DNA of 64,000 nt from the NCBI GenBank assembly GCA_947095585.1, contig OX352763.1, positions 20,385,462 through 20,449,461 of the forward strand, written 5' to 3'. Position 1 is the first letter of the stretch. Each line of letters starts with the position of its first letter. The stretch is from Nephrocerus scutellatus (Eukaryota; Arthropoda; Insecta; Diptera; Pipunculidae). The notes under the pieces were generated by a model. It worked only from the letters and a program-made list of their open reading frames with translations, searched no databases and had not been told where the DNA came from. The position numbers and the translations under genes were made by a program. Below, one piece after another: positions 23,800 through 33,424 of the stretch.

Positions 23800-24225
23800 C
23801 CTCAACTCACAGTAAAGATGAGATCGCTACCGCGATCAACGCACTAAAGAACAACAAGTCGGTAGGACTAGATGGTATACCCACAGAGTTGCTGCGTACC
23901 GCTCCAACGAAATCAGCAGAGCTTTTATATCGTCTTGTTGAGAGAGCTTGGGAGGCAGAAAGTTTCCCCGACGAGCGGAAGAAGGGAATGATTGTCAAGC
24001 TCCCTCAAAAAGGTAGTCTTATGGAGTGTGAAAACTGGAGAGGCATTTGCGTTCTTCCTGCAGTTGCAAAGGTAATAGCCAAAGTAGTACTAGCGAATTA
24101 AGGAACATCTGGAAGACACACTCGATGCCGAACAACCAGGATTCCTCACTGGATCCTCTTGTGTTGACCACATCAACACCCTGCGGATATTTATTATACA
24201 GTGCGTTAAATTCGGGTCCGGTCAG
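23800..24225 (+). mobile_element. RTE-like LINE reverse transcriptase, N-terminal part
   Basis: The plus-strand frame reads DEIATAINALKNNKSVGLDG then IPTELLR, the start of a LINE RT ('k..ka.G.DgIp.Ell'), then CENWRGICVLPAVAKVIAKV. After a frameshift near 24095 it continues IKEHLEDTLDAEQPGFLTG and SSCVDHINTLRIFI. NWRGI plus QAGF-type and 'C.DqInTLR' blocks are typical of RTE-clade LINEs in insects. The copy stops before the catalytic Asp of the palm. Confidence 0.85.
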
Positions 24226-24860
24226 TAAATATCGATGAGTTCATTCAAGCCTTTCTGTTTTCCCTCCAATGTAGGTACATGAAATGTCTTTGGATTTGAA
24301 TAATTGCACAGTCCTCTTCGGACACGGATTAGTTATACGACAATCAACGTCCTTCTTAGACAGATGTGCCAGTAATAACTCATTGGTTAGAGGAGAACCT
24401 ATCTTAATCCTTGTTGATCTTTGGTTCACAACAACCATCGCACCAGTAACATCAGGACGGACCACTAATGAACCAAAGAATTTGGTAACACCAGGGAATC
24501 TTCTGATGTTAAATGCTAGTGATCTACCCCCATTTGGGTAGTAAACCACTAGCGTACGTAGGTCAAGCCCAGAACGAAACTAGGTCCTCAACCAAAAATT
24601 TGCCCAGACTCAGCAAACCTCCAAGGAGATCAACCACATTTGTGGGCGGAGCAAGCTATCTAAGGCCACCTAGGATAAAAACTATCCCAGTCAACATCAC
24701 GGTCCTGCAATTCTACAACCAGGCTGCTAAATACGAAGACAGTGGCCATTTATCTGCCGATTTTACCAAGTACCTATCAAACCCATCGATTAAGTAAGGT
24801 ACAGCGGTCAACTCGGGGAGCCCTCCAATGTACAGGAAGTGTTTGCTTTCTAATATTCTG
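24226..24860. other. Unassigned sequence between two LINE pieces
   Basis: Open frames exist on both strands (plus 24284-24541 and 24513-24797, minus 24241-24549) but show no domain I can name. It may be the upstream part of the RNase H LINE that follows. Confidence 0.4.
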
Positions 24861-24864
24861 ATGC

Positions 24865-25620
24865 AATGGTGTTCCAGCACTGGACGCTAGGGGTCTGGTC
24901 TGGTTCACAGATAGATCGACGATGAAAACTGGAGTTGAAGTTGGTTGAACCCAACACCAAAGCGTTTATACCAATGGGTAAAAGTCCAAGGGTTTTCCAG
25001 GTGGAGCTCCATGCCATTGAGATCTGCGCCGGGATTAACCTCAATAAAGGAATTAAAGGCGCTAGAATATATATATTTTCAGATAGCCAGGCACACCTTA
25101 AATCGCTGTCGTCCAATATAATTGACTCGTTATCAGTCAAGACCTGCTACGATGCACTGCAGTCTCTTGTCAGACACAACCGAGTGAAACTTGTGTTGAG
25201 AACACAAACTTTGTCCGGCCCACTGGGGCTGAGGCAATCCAAGTAATTAATCAGACCCTTTTCCTACAAGGAACTCCTTAATCTTAAAAGGGACAGCATT
25301 AGGAAGCTGGTAAGTTTTCTAGCAAGTCATTGTGGCTTGCGATATCACGCGATTAACAAAATTGGTGTGGGCTCAGAGACAGAATGTAGGTTCTGCTGGG
25401 AAGATGTTGAGTCATCCGAGCAGATTCTCTGCGAATTCCCACACTGGTTAAGGAGACGCATTTTTCAAAAGATATATTCTCGACAGCGGAGTTGAGGAAT
25501 TCTGCTACTTCTGTTGTTCATAATGGAGGTTGTACGTCTCTTGGAATAAAATAACCCTATGAGACAATAGATATTTTAGGTCTCAGTGTCTGCCATATGG
25601 GCTAGGCGCTAGAGTTATTG
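24865..25620 (+). mobile_element. I-like LINE: RNase H domain, C-terminal Cys tail and 3' end
   Basis: The plus strand gives LVWFTDRSTMKTGVE (the RNase H TDGS block, with R for G), FQVELHAIEICAGINL (first Glu region) and IYIFSDSQAHLKSLSS (SDSQAAL block). After damage in the VPGHxGIxGN region it continues SHCGLRYHINKIGVGSETEC with RFCWEDVESSEQILCEFPHW, a zinc-knuckle-like tail. Frameshifts and stops break it. The same family recurs at 51.4-52.3 kb. RNase H marks the I/R1/LOA group of LINEs. Confidence 0.85.
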
Positions 25621-25624
25621 GAAA

Positions 25625-27635
25625 ACAAAATACCCTTAACACCATTCGAAAAAAAAAATTTAATATAAGAGCGTTTCACCCTAATACGGCAATATTTTGT
25701 TTGGAGAATCAGACTTGAACAGAATACCCAAACGAGGCTGTTGCTAGTTCAGTGCTCGTATATTTGAAAGACACACAGGTATTTTAAAATCCTTTGTAAA
25801 TTTTGATCCAATTATGTGCTTATTTTGTACTTGTGTTAAGGTGGATAAAGGTAAACTTCGGCATCTGACATAATTGAACTTGAGATAGTTAGGTTAAGCT
25901 TTCAAACCTGATAAAGATGACTGATATTGAATTCCTAAACTGTAAAAGATCAAATTATTTACTTAGTAATTGTTATCAGTCTCTTTTGGTTATATAGATT
26001 AAGTATTTTTTTTTTTCATATCAGAAGGACATAACCTATTCCTCTATCACTTGCTCTTATGTACAACACTTTGTTAATGAAAGTTGATTTACATGTTCAC
26101 TAATTAATTTATTATTCTGCAAGTTTCGTTAACTCAGTTTTCTTACATAAATGCTACTATCTCCTAGTTTGTGCTTTGTTGACCCAATGCCCGATTGCCC
26201 GATCTGCAAAAATTCAAGTCATTAGCACTAATACAACTCTAATGCTGCCTCATGAGTTAGCAGCTAATAAGATTTAAATCAAAAAATTGGTAACTGTACC
26301 TATTAGATGTTAAGAGATATTAAGAGATTTGCCGCATACCACCAAGGGTGTTAAATATATATTACCATCAGCCGTTGGTGGAAACTTCTTTCATAGCATA
26401 GTGCCGAGGGGGCCAGCGAAGAAGATTGCTATATCTAATCGGGTGGCTATATACATATGCGCATATATGATATAATATGTATGCTCGTGTGTATCTTACC
26501 ATTGAGGTGTTCTGCAGTAGTTTCAAATATTGGGCATAAACCCGAAAGTCTAATCAATTCCCTAACAAATTTCCAAACATAACTGGCACATCAATTGGCA
26601 TCATCAGATTTGTTCCACATCAGACGTCGGAACGCAGAACCTTGAAAAATTTGTTGTTCCGACACAGATTTCGATTTCATAAATGAGGGTCTATCAGCAA
26701 TCGATCGTTCACTCGTTGAGGCCTAAATTTTGTTAATTATGCGTAGAGGAAGCCAGAGGGAGAAGCGAAGCGAAGATGAAGAAAAAAAAAGTGTGCGGTG
26801 CAACTAATCGCAATTGGTTACAGCGAATTTTGGGAGATATTAGGAATTCCTGACAATTTGCCCGGAGATTATACGCTGCAGCATGTTGGAATATATGTGT
26901 ATGTAGCGCGTGCACACGTCAGACAGGAAATGCTACTCTGCATCAATAAGAGTTTTGAAGACGGCAACGCAGGGACGAACGTCGTTGGCGTCGGCTAATA
27001 GCAATTTATGAATGAAATCCGCAACGAAAGCCAATTAACCCCCGCATGATAAGCAGCCGAAAATTCATACGGGCGACACACATGCGGTGCACTCGCATTC
27101 ACACAGGAATAAGACGAGTAAAAGGTGTAGAGTATATTTATCGGAAGGCGACTAGAAATCCCTTACCGTCGGTACCCGCGCTCTGTAAGTCGCTATTAAG
27201 GACAAATAATTTTCATCCTTTCATGTTTCGTAATGCATCTGATTCCTTCGGGTAAACTTGCATGGCTGTGTTTGGTAATTTGATAGTTTGCCATTCATTG
27301 TTGTTCGATGCATCATAATATATAAGACTAAGGGCGTGGTTTTACAGCTCAACGAAAGGGAAAGCGTTTTTGTTTACTTCCGACTACGAATAACATCTAC
27401 CCATCCTGTTGGTGTTGACAAATTGACAAATAGCTCAAAACGGTTACAAAGCGAGTGCAACATAAATTGTAATGCGGCCACAGGATATGTCTAATACGGA
27501 CAGAACGTAGTTACCTCTTTTCGTCCTGATTAGAAAATGTCGGCAAAATTACTTAGTATTGGCGATAGATGTGTCTTCTTCATAGTGCTTTGCCCACTGT
27601 CGATCTCTGACATCTCTGATTGGATTACTTGACTA
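25625..27635. other. Intergenic spacer, nothing recognised
   Basis: AT-rich with a poly-T tract near 26006. Short frames at 26.7-27.5 kb lack domains or supporting splice structure. Confidence 0.5.
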
Positions 27636-27639
27636 CGAC

Positions 27640-28215
27640 TAATGGGTGTTTTTTTGAGATCGATAGAACTTGGAATTGTTAAAAATAACACAAAAAATGT
27701 AATTTTAATGAAATTTCTTTATTTATTCCAAAAAAAGAATGCGATCAGCTTAAACAACAAGCTGCTACTGTTCCGTTCAAATGTTGATTCTGTGCTGTTG
27801 TATGGGTGCAGCACTTGGAAGGTGACCGCTACTATAACAAAAAGATTACAAATGTTGGTAAATAGGTGCCTACGGAACATCTTAAGAGTTTTCTGGCCTA
27901 ACCGTATCTCTAACGAACATCTTTACCAAAGAACGCGTCAGGAACTAATAGGCACAACCATCCAACGACGGAAGAGGTAGTGAATACATTCCGAAAAGGC
28001 GACAGTTCCTTAGCAAACTACGAAATACAATGGAGTCCGTTATCTCAGGATGGTAGAAAAACGGGTCATCCGAGAAATACATTGCGCAGAGTAGTTGAGT
28101 AGGAGTCACGGCATTTGGGGAAGAGCTGAAGCTCATTCCCAGGAACCGCACGTGATCGCGAGTAGGCGTAGTAGAGGCCCTGGGACCCACAAGAGGATAT
28201 ATGACATAAGTAAAG
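27640..28215 (+). mobile_element. RTE-like LINE C-terminal end and 3' tail
   Basis: The plus strand encodes SVLLYGCSTWKVTATITKRL and LVNRCLRNILRVFWPNRIS, the conserved 'vLLYGsETW...RCLR.IL.iFWPn.IsN' block of RTE-type ORF2 C-termini. Decayed remains of the WG(E/A)..AHSQEPH..-type end follow. It ends in AAGTAAAGTAAAGTAAG, a short tandem tail of the kind RTE elements carry. It belongs to the same family as the RT piece at 23.8 kb. Confidence 0.85.
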
Positions 28216-28700
28216 TAAAGTAAGGCGTCAATTAATGCTGGTCTATCAGCATAAACCAATGACTTCACATGGCTCCCCACGAAATAATCGAGAGGTGGCA
28301 AATCGTACAATTTGCATCAATTTATCGTCGAATTTTAATTTCAATAAGTCGATGGTTGCTTATGGAACGACGCATATGATGGTCTCGTGATTACTGTTCC
28401 AGCTGTATCTTGCATGAGTTTATGCCAAGATCTTTGCGCATAATTTTTCACGCATTGAACGGACAGAGCCACAATTCCTCCGACCGACGACGAATCGATA
28501 AATTTGGATCTTCGCCTACACTTTCACTAACAGCGGCAATATTCTCTTCAGTGCGCACTATTCGGTGCGTTGGAATAATTAATCATTTGGAGAGTATGTG
28601 GTACGAAATCTATCAATCTATCCATAGCTCGACGGATGGCTTGCTCAGATGGACGATGATGCGCAGTATAAAAATAACGAAGTCCTCTCTAGGTATCGAC
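28216..28700 (-). mobile_element. Internally deleted mariner-like transposase
   Basis: Reading the minus strand from 28560: TEENIAAVSESVGEDPNLSI followed by RRRSEELWLC is the N-terminal DNA-binding part. KIMRKDLGINSCKIQLEQ leads to the start of the catalytic core. The sequence then jumps to YDLPPLDYFVGSHVKSLVYA and DRPALIDAL (28310-28216), the C-terminal block normally seen as DLTPLDYFLWGYVK. The region carrying the first two catalytic Asp residues is missing. It directly abuts the 3' tail of the RTE-like element. Confidence 0.85.
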
Positions 28701-29425
28701 GACTGACTTTCAAAGTAAATTTGGATAATTTGGTAGCATTGTTCAAGTGTGAGTCTATAGAAATAAGATTACCGTGCTATACTAAAAATAAATGTCAAAA
28801 GTGAATATATTATGAAAGCTCGTTTGAAAGTTAACTCTTTAGTTAGTCGTATCTTTGCAAAAACAAACTCATTTTACATATCATTCTGATTTTCAATTAA
28901 AAGTTTAATAAAAACATACTCTCCCTCATGCACACACACAATCACTACAAAGTTAATTATGCAATCACGGTCTTTTTCCGAGAAACCCCTTTTCAGCCGT
29001 TGAAATCAGAGATCTTCGGAAATTAGTAGCAATGAGAAAAAACCAATTCAATCCCCACCAAAAGTGAGTTGAAAATGTATTTTGTTGGTTTTATTGTGAA
29101 ATGTAATTACAACTTTATCTCTTATGTATTAAAGCTCGAGCGGGCAGTTCTTACCAATGGTAAGTATTTCGGTTTGTTGTCTTTTGAGTTGACTTTGACT
29201 TGTGTGCCTTCAATCAGATGTGTTCGCTTCGTTCCGATGGAATGATTAAATTCGGTGGTTTTGTTCTTTATTAATCGCTTTCGTTGATGACTTAATTATC
29301 AGTCGAATGGCCGGCCAAATTACCAACCAGATGAATTGCTGTCGGTGCTATGACCACAAGAAAATTGAGTGGTGCGTAAGATCGCAGTACAACGTACGAA
29401 GTGTAAGCTGGCAGGTACTAAGTAA
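28701..29425. other. Intergenic spacer, nothing recognised
   Basis: AT-rich, no domain or RNA gene seen. Confidence 0.5.
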
Positions 29426-29664
29426 AAGGTTGGATAACATTGGAAATAAAATTAAGTGAAAGTGTAGTAAAACAGAACCACATTTTTATTTGCTTAGAAG
29501 GTGTATACTCCCAATACAATTCCTTTCCATTAGTTGGAAAGAAATATTGGCATCCAGTGGGTTTTGGCATTAAAATATTGGGTGATGCTTTGATTAACAG
29601 CAACTACCAAGGCAATCCAATTGGGGGCATTGCTATCACGGTGAAGTGTGAACTGTATCCATAG
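29425..29664 (+). pseudogene. Orphan coding remnant without ATG
   Basis: An open frame of about 78 codons follows a TAA near 29420 and ends with TAG at 29664. It has no ATG near its start (TTG at 29440). The second half, GKKYWHPVGFGIKILGDALI and NSNYQGNPIGGIAITVKCEL, has balanced, non-repetitive protein composition unlike the chance frames around it. I do not recognise the family. It could be the C-terminus of a captured coding sequence, possibly viral-capsid-like, but that is only an impression. Confidence 0.35.
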
Positions 29665-29669
29665 TACTC

Positions 29670-29895
29670 CCGTTCCATACCAATGGCTCTTAGGAACTTA
29701 ATAATATGGAGTGTGTTTAGTGGATGTCATTCAGACTCAGAAATCGCCGTGTCGGTCACCAAGTCTGTTTAGCTTCGCCCTGCACTCCTCCACCAGTCTT
29801 TACGGGTTGTGGAATGCAATTACGGCCATTGGCGCATATTGGCTGTCTACGAGAAAGTAGACAGCACAATCACTAAATGGATGTGCGAGGTGCTG
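29670..29895 (-). mobile_element. I-like LINE fragment, internally deleted
   Basis: The right part (29740-29870, with AAGTCTGTTTAGCTTCGCCC) matches the RNase H region found at 35.2 and 47.4 kb. The left part (CATACCAATGGCTCTTAGGA ... ACTTAATAATATG) matches the 3' region at 34.73 kb. The sequence in between is missing compared with those copies. Confidence 0.65.
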
Positions 29896-29989
29896 TGCAC
29901 GCACCAAAACAGCGGTGATCAAGGTCGGTGTCAAAACCATAATGGTCAACACTAAAAGAGGATGCCCATAAGGAGCGGTACTGTCTCCC

Positions 29990-30480
29990 ATTTTGCGGAG
30001 CATCCTTGTTGACGATGTAGAATGTATAAGACAATGGTCATAACAGTATTTACATATGATTCCAAGATATGGGTGCTTAGCAAGAAACATTCTGACCTAC
30101 TTAGTCGCGTTCTAGAGAAAAGTTGGCCCCGCATTTGAGGAAGGACGATTCCTGAGACTCTATTATGATGAGATCTTCGAGCGTTACTGCGATGTCGACA
30201 TCGTGAATAGAAATAAGCTCGGTAGACTCCGGTGGGAATGACACCAAGCTCGCATGCGCGTAGAGGATCCTGCTCGGAAACTCCTTTGCAGTAGGATGTA
30301 TAGCACACGACAGCGAGGCCGGTCAAGCTTACGCTGGAAGGATGGCGTAGACGAGGACGCCCAGAATTTAGAGTTGCCAAACTGGATGATATCGGCTCAA
30401 AATCGGGACCGATAGAGGGATTTTATGCGGGAGGCCAAGACCGGACTCCGGTTGTAGAGCCAAATATGATGATGATGAAT
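29990..30480 (+). mobile_element. RTE-like LINE family B, C-terminus and 3' end
   Basis: The plus frame YKTMVITVFTYDSKIWVLSK corresponds to 'iYKTmv.pVltYGsEtWv.sk'. Decayed R..i.G....G..R sequence follows, then LEGWRRRGRPEFRVAKLDDI. The 3' end is GAGCCAAATATGATGATGA with an AAT-rich tail. It contains many stops. The family recurs at 31.1, 33.4, 42.7, 44.3 and 53.9 kb. Confidence 0.85.
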
Positions 30481-30485
30481 AATAA

Positions 30486-30760
30486 TAATACTATGCAGAG
30501 TGGCTCAGCTACTGAGGTGGAGGTTCGTGGTTCGAATATCACAGTAACAACAAAAGTATTTTTCACGGTGTCCCACCCGCGCGAATGGGTGACAAACTTT
30601 CCGAGAGTAATGACTTATCACGGAAAGCTTCTCAATTCCCCGTTCGGATCCCTTCCATTTGTGTCCAAAAAAAAATATATATGCGCAACACAAATGGTCG
30701 CAAGAAACTAGGCCTTGGACCGCAAGGGTCTGTCGCGCCGAATATTATTATTATTATTAC
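30486..30760 (+). mobile_element. Probable tRNA-derived SINE
   Basis: TGGCTCAGCTAC (30501-30512) resembles a Pol III A box and GTGGTTCGAATATCAC (B box GGTTCGAATAT at 30529) resembles a T-arm. They are about 28 bp apart, shorter than in a true tRNA, so the head is a degenerate tRNA. An unrelated body of about 200 bp follows, with a CCCACCCGCGCGAATGGGTG hairpin, and a 3' tail of ATT repeats ends near 30758. It sits in the (TGA)n/(AAT)n tail of the RTE-like element just upstream. Confidence 0.55.
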
Positions 30761-31059
30761 AGAATGCAAAATTATTACGAACAATAAAATGAAATAAAAA
30801 TCATAAATAAGCGATCTTCTCATTTTAAATCATTTTGTAAGAACCCTAGACTACCCGACGAGTCTAACCCCGGCCAACGTTCGTTACACGTTTTTCATTT
30901 ATCTGGCAACGTCTTCGAAGCAAGCGCTTGTCGATGAAGTATGCAGTGCGTTGGAATCATGTTAGGATTCTTGTTTTTAATGAAGCTAGCAAATCTGGAA
31001 TCACACCCAATCATTGCCGGCGCATCATCTGTACATAAACCCACAAGCTTTGTTCATGG

Positions 31060-31217
31060 GATGGGGTGCATATCTCTGGAAGAATGGCGCACACCAGAAC
31101 GCCCAGAGTTCAGGGATGCAAAACCGGGTGACATCGTCTCAAAATCGGTACCGGTGCAAAGACTTTTTGCGGCAGGCCAGGACCAAATCTCGGTTGTAGA
31201 GCCAAATATGATGATGA
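31060..31217 (+). mobile_element. RTE-like LINE family B, 5'-truncated 3' end
   Basis: From CTGGAAGAATGGCGCACACC to GAGCCAAATATGATGATGAA the sequence follows the 3' end of the copy at 30.33-30.48 kb. Only the last 155 bp or so are present, a typical LINE 5' truncation. Confidence 0.8.
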
Positions 31218-31406
31218 AAGTGAGTGAAACTGGTAGTACGTTTGCTTTCCATTCATCAAATCTTTGTCTTTGTTTTAAAGCAAATTATATATAACTATGC
31301 CACACCAACTCTAAATTAAAACAACTGTGCAAAAAATATCTATTATCTATCGTATATGTTTAAAAATACAAAACTCATTAAATTAATTTCTGTGAACATT
31401 TTTTGT

Positions 31407-31412
31407 TCAGTC
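31407..31412 (+). promoter_or_regulatory. Possible initiator of the RS-tail gene
   Basis: TCAGTC (Inr consensus TCAKTY) lies about 60 bp before the ATG at 31469. No DPE or TATA box is placed correctly, so this is only a candidate start site. Confidence 0.3.
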
Positions 31413-31468
31413 TAAAAATTTGTTTTGTTAAACATTGTATTTTTTATAAATAATATTTTAAATTGAGA

Positions 31469-32432
31469 ATGGAGAATACTGAGGAAACTTTGTTACCATA
31501 CATTTGTGATCATCTTAGTCGGACGCCAACACTGAGTAAATAAATTCGATGAGATCATTTTGTCTGGATTAACATTTATTTTTCTTTTTTCTTTTCAGGC
31601 GATACTCATAGAAATCTTCAGGAAGGAATTGAAATGCAATTAGCTGATGAAAATAAGACCACTGAAAATATCGAAGCCAATCTGCAACGTTCCCTAGAGA
31701 TTGGGGAAGGTTTGGGAATTTTCACATTAACCGATGAATTAGCTGCAAATCCATTCAAACGTCGCGAGAATAATTCCATTTCAAAATCATCGACTCCGTT
31801 GGAGACGCCTAAAACACGGAGGTTACCCGTGAAAGAGACAGAAAACCGAAAAAGAAAACAAAATGGAAAAGGAATAGAACAAGAAAAGGACAAAGAAGTT
31901 CATCCAGTCGATTCAGACGTTTTGGTATGGATTCCATTTTCCTTTTTGAATCTCGAAATATGTCCAGTTTGTTTTTTTTATCCCTTTTTTAATACAGTTT
32001 GAGAATTTCATCAGAGAATTAGACCATTACAAGATGAATTCCAATTCAAAATCATCGACTCCATTGGAAACAACGCCTAAAACACGGAAGTTACCCGTAA
32101 AAGAGAAAGAAAATTGGAAACGAAAAGGAAAAGAACAAAAAAACAACAAAGAAGTTCATCCAGTCGATTCAGACGTTTTGGTATGGATACTATTTTTGTT
32201 TTTGCATCTCGAAATGCGTCCAGTTTGTATTTATCCCTTTTTTTTATTACAGTTTGAGAATTTTATCAGAAAATTAGACCAATACGGTCGCAGTAAAGAA
32301 GGTACGAAGAGAAATGCTACAAATGATAACGGAAGCCGAAGCAAAAGACAAAGAGAAAGCCAAAGCCGAATCCAAAGCCGCAGACAAAGCCAAAGCCGTA
32401 GCCGGAGCCGAAGTGTAAAAAGACGACGTTGA
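31469..32432 (+). CDS. Four-exon gene for a basic nuclear-type protein with RS-rich tail (unrecognised family)
   Basis: Exons at 31469-31535, 31599-31924, 31998-32180 and 32253-32432 join to exactly 252 codons (251 residues plus TGA). Introns of 63, 73 and 72 bp all run GT-AG with polypyrimidine tracts; the first splits codon 23 (A|GC, Ser) and the others are phase 0. The protein starts MENTEETLLPYICDHLSRTP. Residues 24-75 or so look helical and acidic (NIEANLQRSLEIGEGLG). Then come two Lys/Arg/Glu-rich repeats containing SKSSTPLET, LPVKE and VHPVDSDVL, each followed by an FENFIR-LD-Y block. The tail is rich in SR/RS/QS dipeptides and ends SVKRRR. Such tails are known from splicing and other nuclear RNA-associated proteins, so a nuclear location is inferred. 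I cannot name the gene. An alternative reading is a recently duplicated or retained paralogue of a conserved factor. Poly(A) signal follows at 32524. Confidence 0.75.
31772..32287 (+). repeat. In-frame tandem duplication spanning exon, intron and exon start
   Basis: Unit 1 (31772-32030) and unit 2 (32037-32287) run in the same order: AATTCCA-TTCAAAATCATC, the coding block to GATTCAGACGTTTTG, a donor GTATGGAT, a short T-rich intron with CATCTCGAAAT-CGTCCAGT (or AATCTCGAAATATGTCCAG), a CAG acceptor and TTTGAGAATTT-ATCAGA. The duplication added one exon and one intron and kept phase 0. Divergence is modest in both exon and intron, so the event is fairly recent. Confidence 0.9.
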
Positions 32433-32523
32433 ACATCACAAACCAGCATTCCCTTAAGTTAGCTTGTGGATTACATTAGGAACTTTTCAAAATTTTTATT
32501 TTCTGGTTATTGCTTTTGAGTCC

Positions 32524-32533
32524 AATAAATAAA
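32524..32533 (+). terminator. Poly(A) signal of the RS-tail gene
   Basis: Two overlapping AATAAA hexamers (AATAAATAAA) lie 92 nt after the stop codon and are followed by a T/G-rich stretch (GTTTGTTTTAA). Confidence 0.7.
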
Positions 32534-32559
32534 TACAACGTTTGTTTTAAAGTTAATAT

Positions 32560-33420
32560 AACTTTTTATTAAATTCTCTAAATTAACTTCGCGTCGGCAT
32601 ATGTTTGGATGCTTGTGGCAGGCCTAATCTTTAGATAAATCAATCCAATTCATTACCCGCTGTTTCCACAATGAATTACAATAATATGCCACAATACAGT
32701 AATTTGCTAGTGTGGTTAAAATGTAGTCATCGGTGAAATACAACCATGGAAAAAATTAAAGAACGAATTTAGAACATGTGTAATCGTATGTACGATAACA
32801 TTTTCTTGTTTCGTCTCTATCATAAACTATTATGTGTTATAAATATTGAGTGTCATAGTGCAATAGTTGTAGTTTCGCTCATAATTTCGTTGCGAACATC
32901 TACCAGTTTCAACTCATACTAACATATGTGTTCTAAATTTTTCTTGGCCTTGGCCTTTCTCTTCAATTTCGAATTTCGACTTTTTTATTCGTGCTGACCT
33001 TAAAAATCCATACAAATCATTCTACACCTTTTTCCTTTCGATGCGGCTAATATTTATTGTATTACCAGTTGAGTGCCTGGCGTTGCTCGGGTGTAAAATT
33101 TGACACTAATATTGCCCCCGCACGATCCCTTCCACACACTATAGGTGTCTTACCATTACTATTCAACTGAATGACCACGATAACGATCGAATCGACATTA
33201 ATATCGGTTCCTTAGAGATCTTTACCATCTATTCATCTAAGCGACCCCGAAAACTATGAAATCGACACTAATATCGTCCCCCCACCCACCACTCGACCAA
33301 CTCACTCACGATCTATGTTTGATTTTCCAGATCATAAGTAGTACGTATACCAAGTTAGGTTGAAATTTGTCAAGGCGTTCCATAGTTAGTTAGGCACAAG
33401 TTTAAACATAAATTCTCAAC
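32560..33420. other. Spacer with a possible TE remnant at 33060-33420
   Basis: 32.56-33.05 kb shows nothing recognisable. From ATTACCAGTTGAGTGCCTGG, CGTTGCTCGGGTGTAAAATT onward the sequence resembles short non-autonomous repeats whose ends contain 'GCCCGGCGTTGCTCGGGT'. It holds paired blocks (ATCGACATTAATATCGGTTC and ATCGACACTAATATCGTCCC about 80 bp apart). Weak call. Confidence 0.35.
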
Positions 33421-33424
33421 ATAT

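Noticed and set aside
30520..30545. True tRNA gene
   Set aside because: Only a T-arm-like half and a shortened A box; no acceptor stem or anticodon arm can be folded, so a degenerate SINE head is the better reading.
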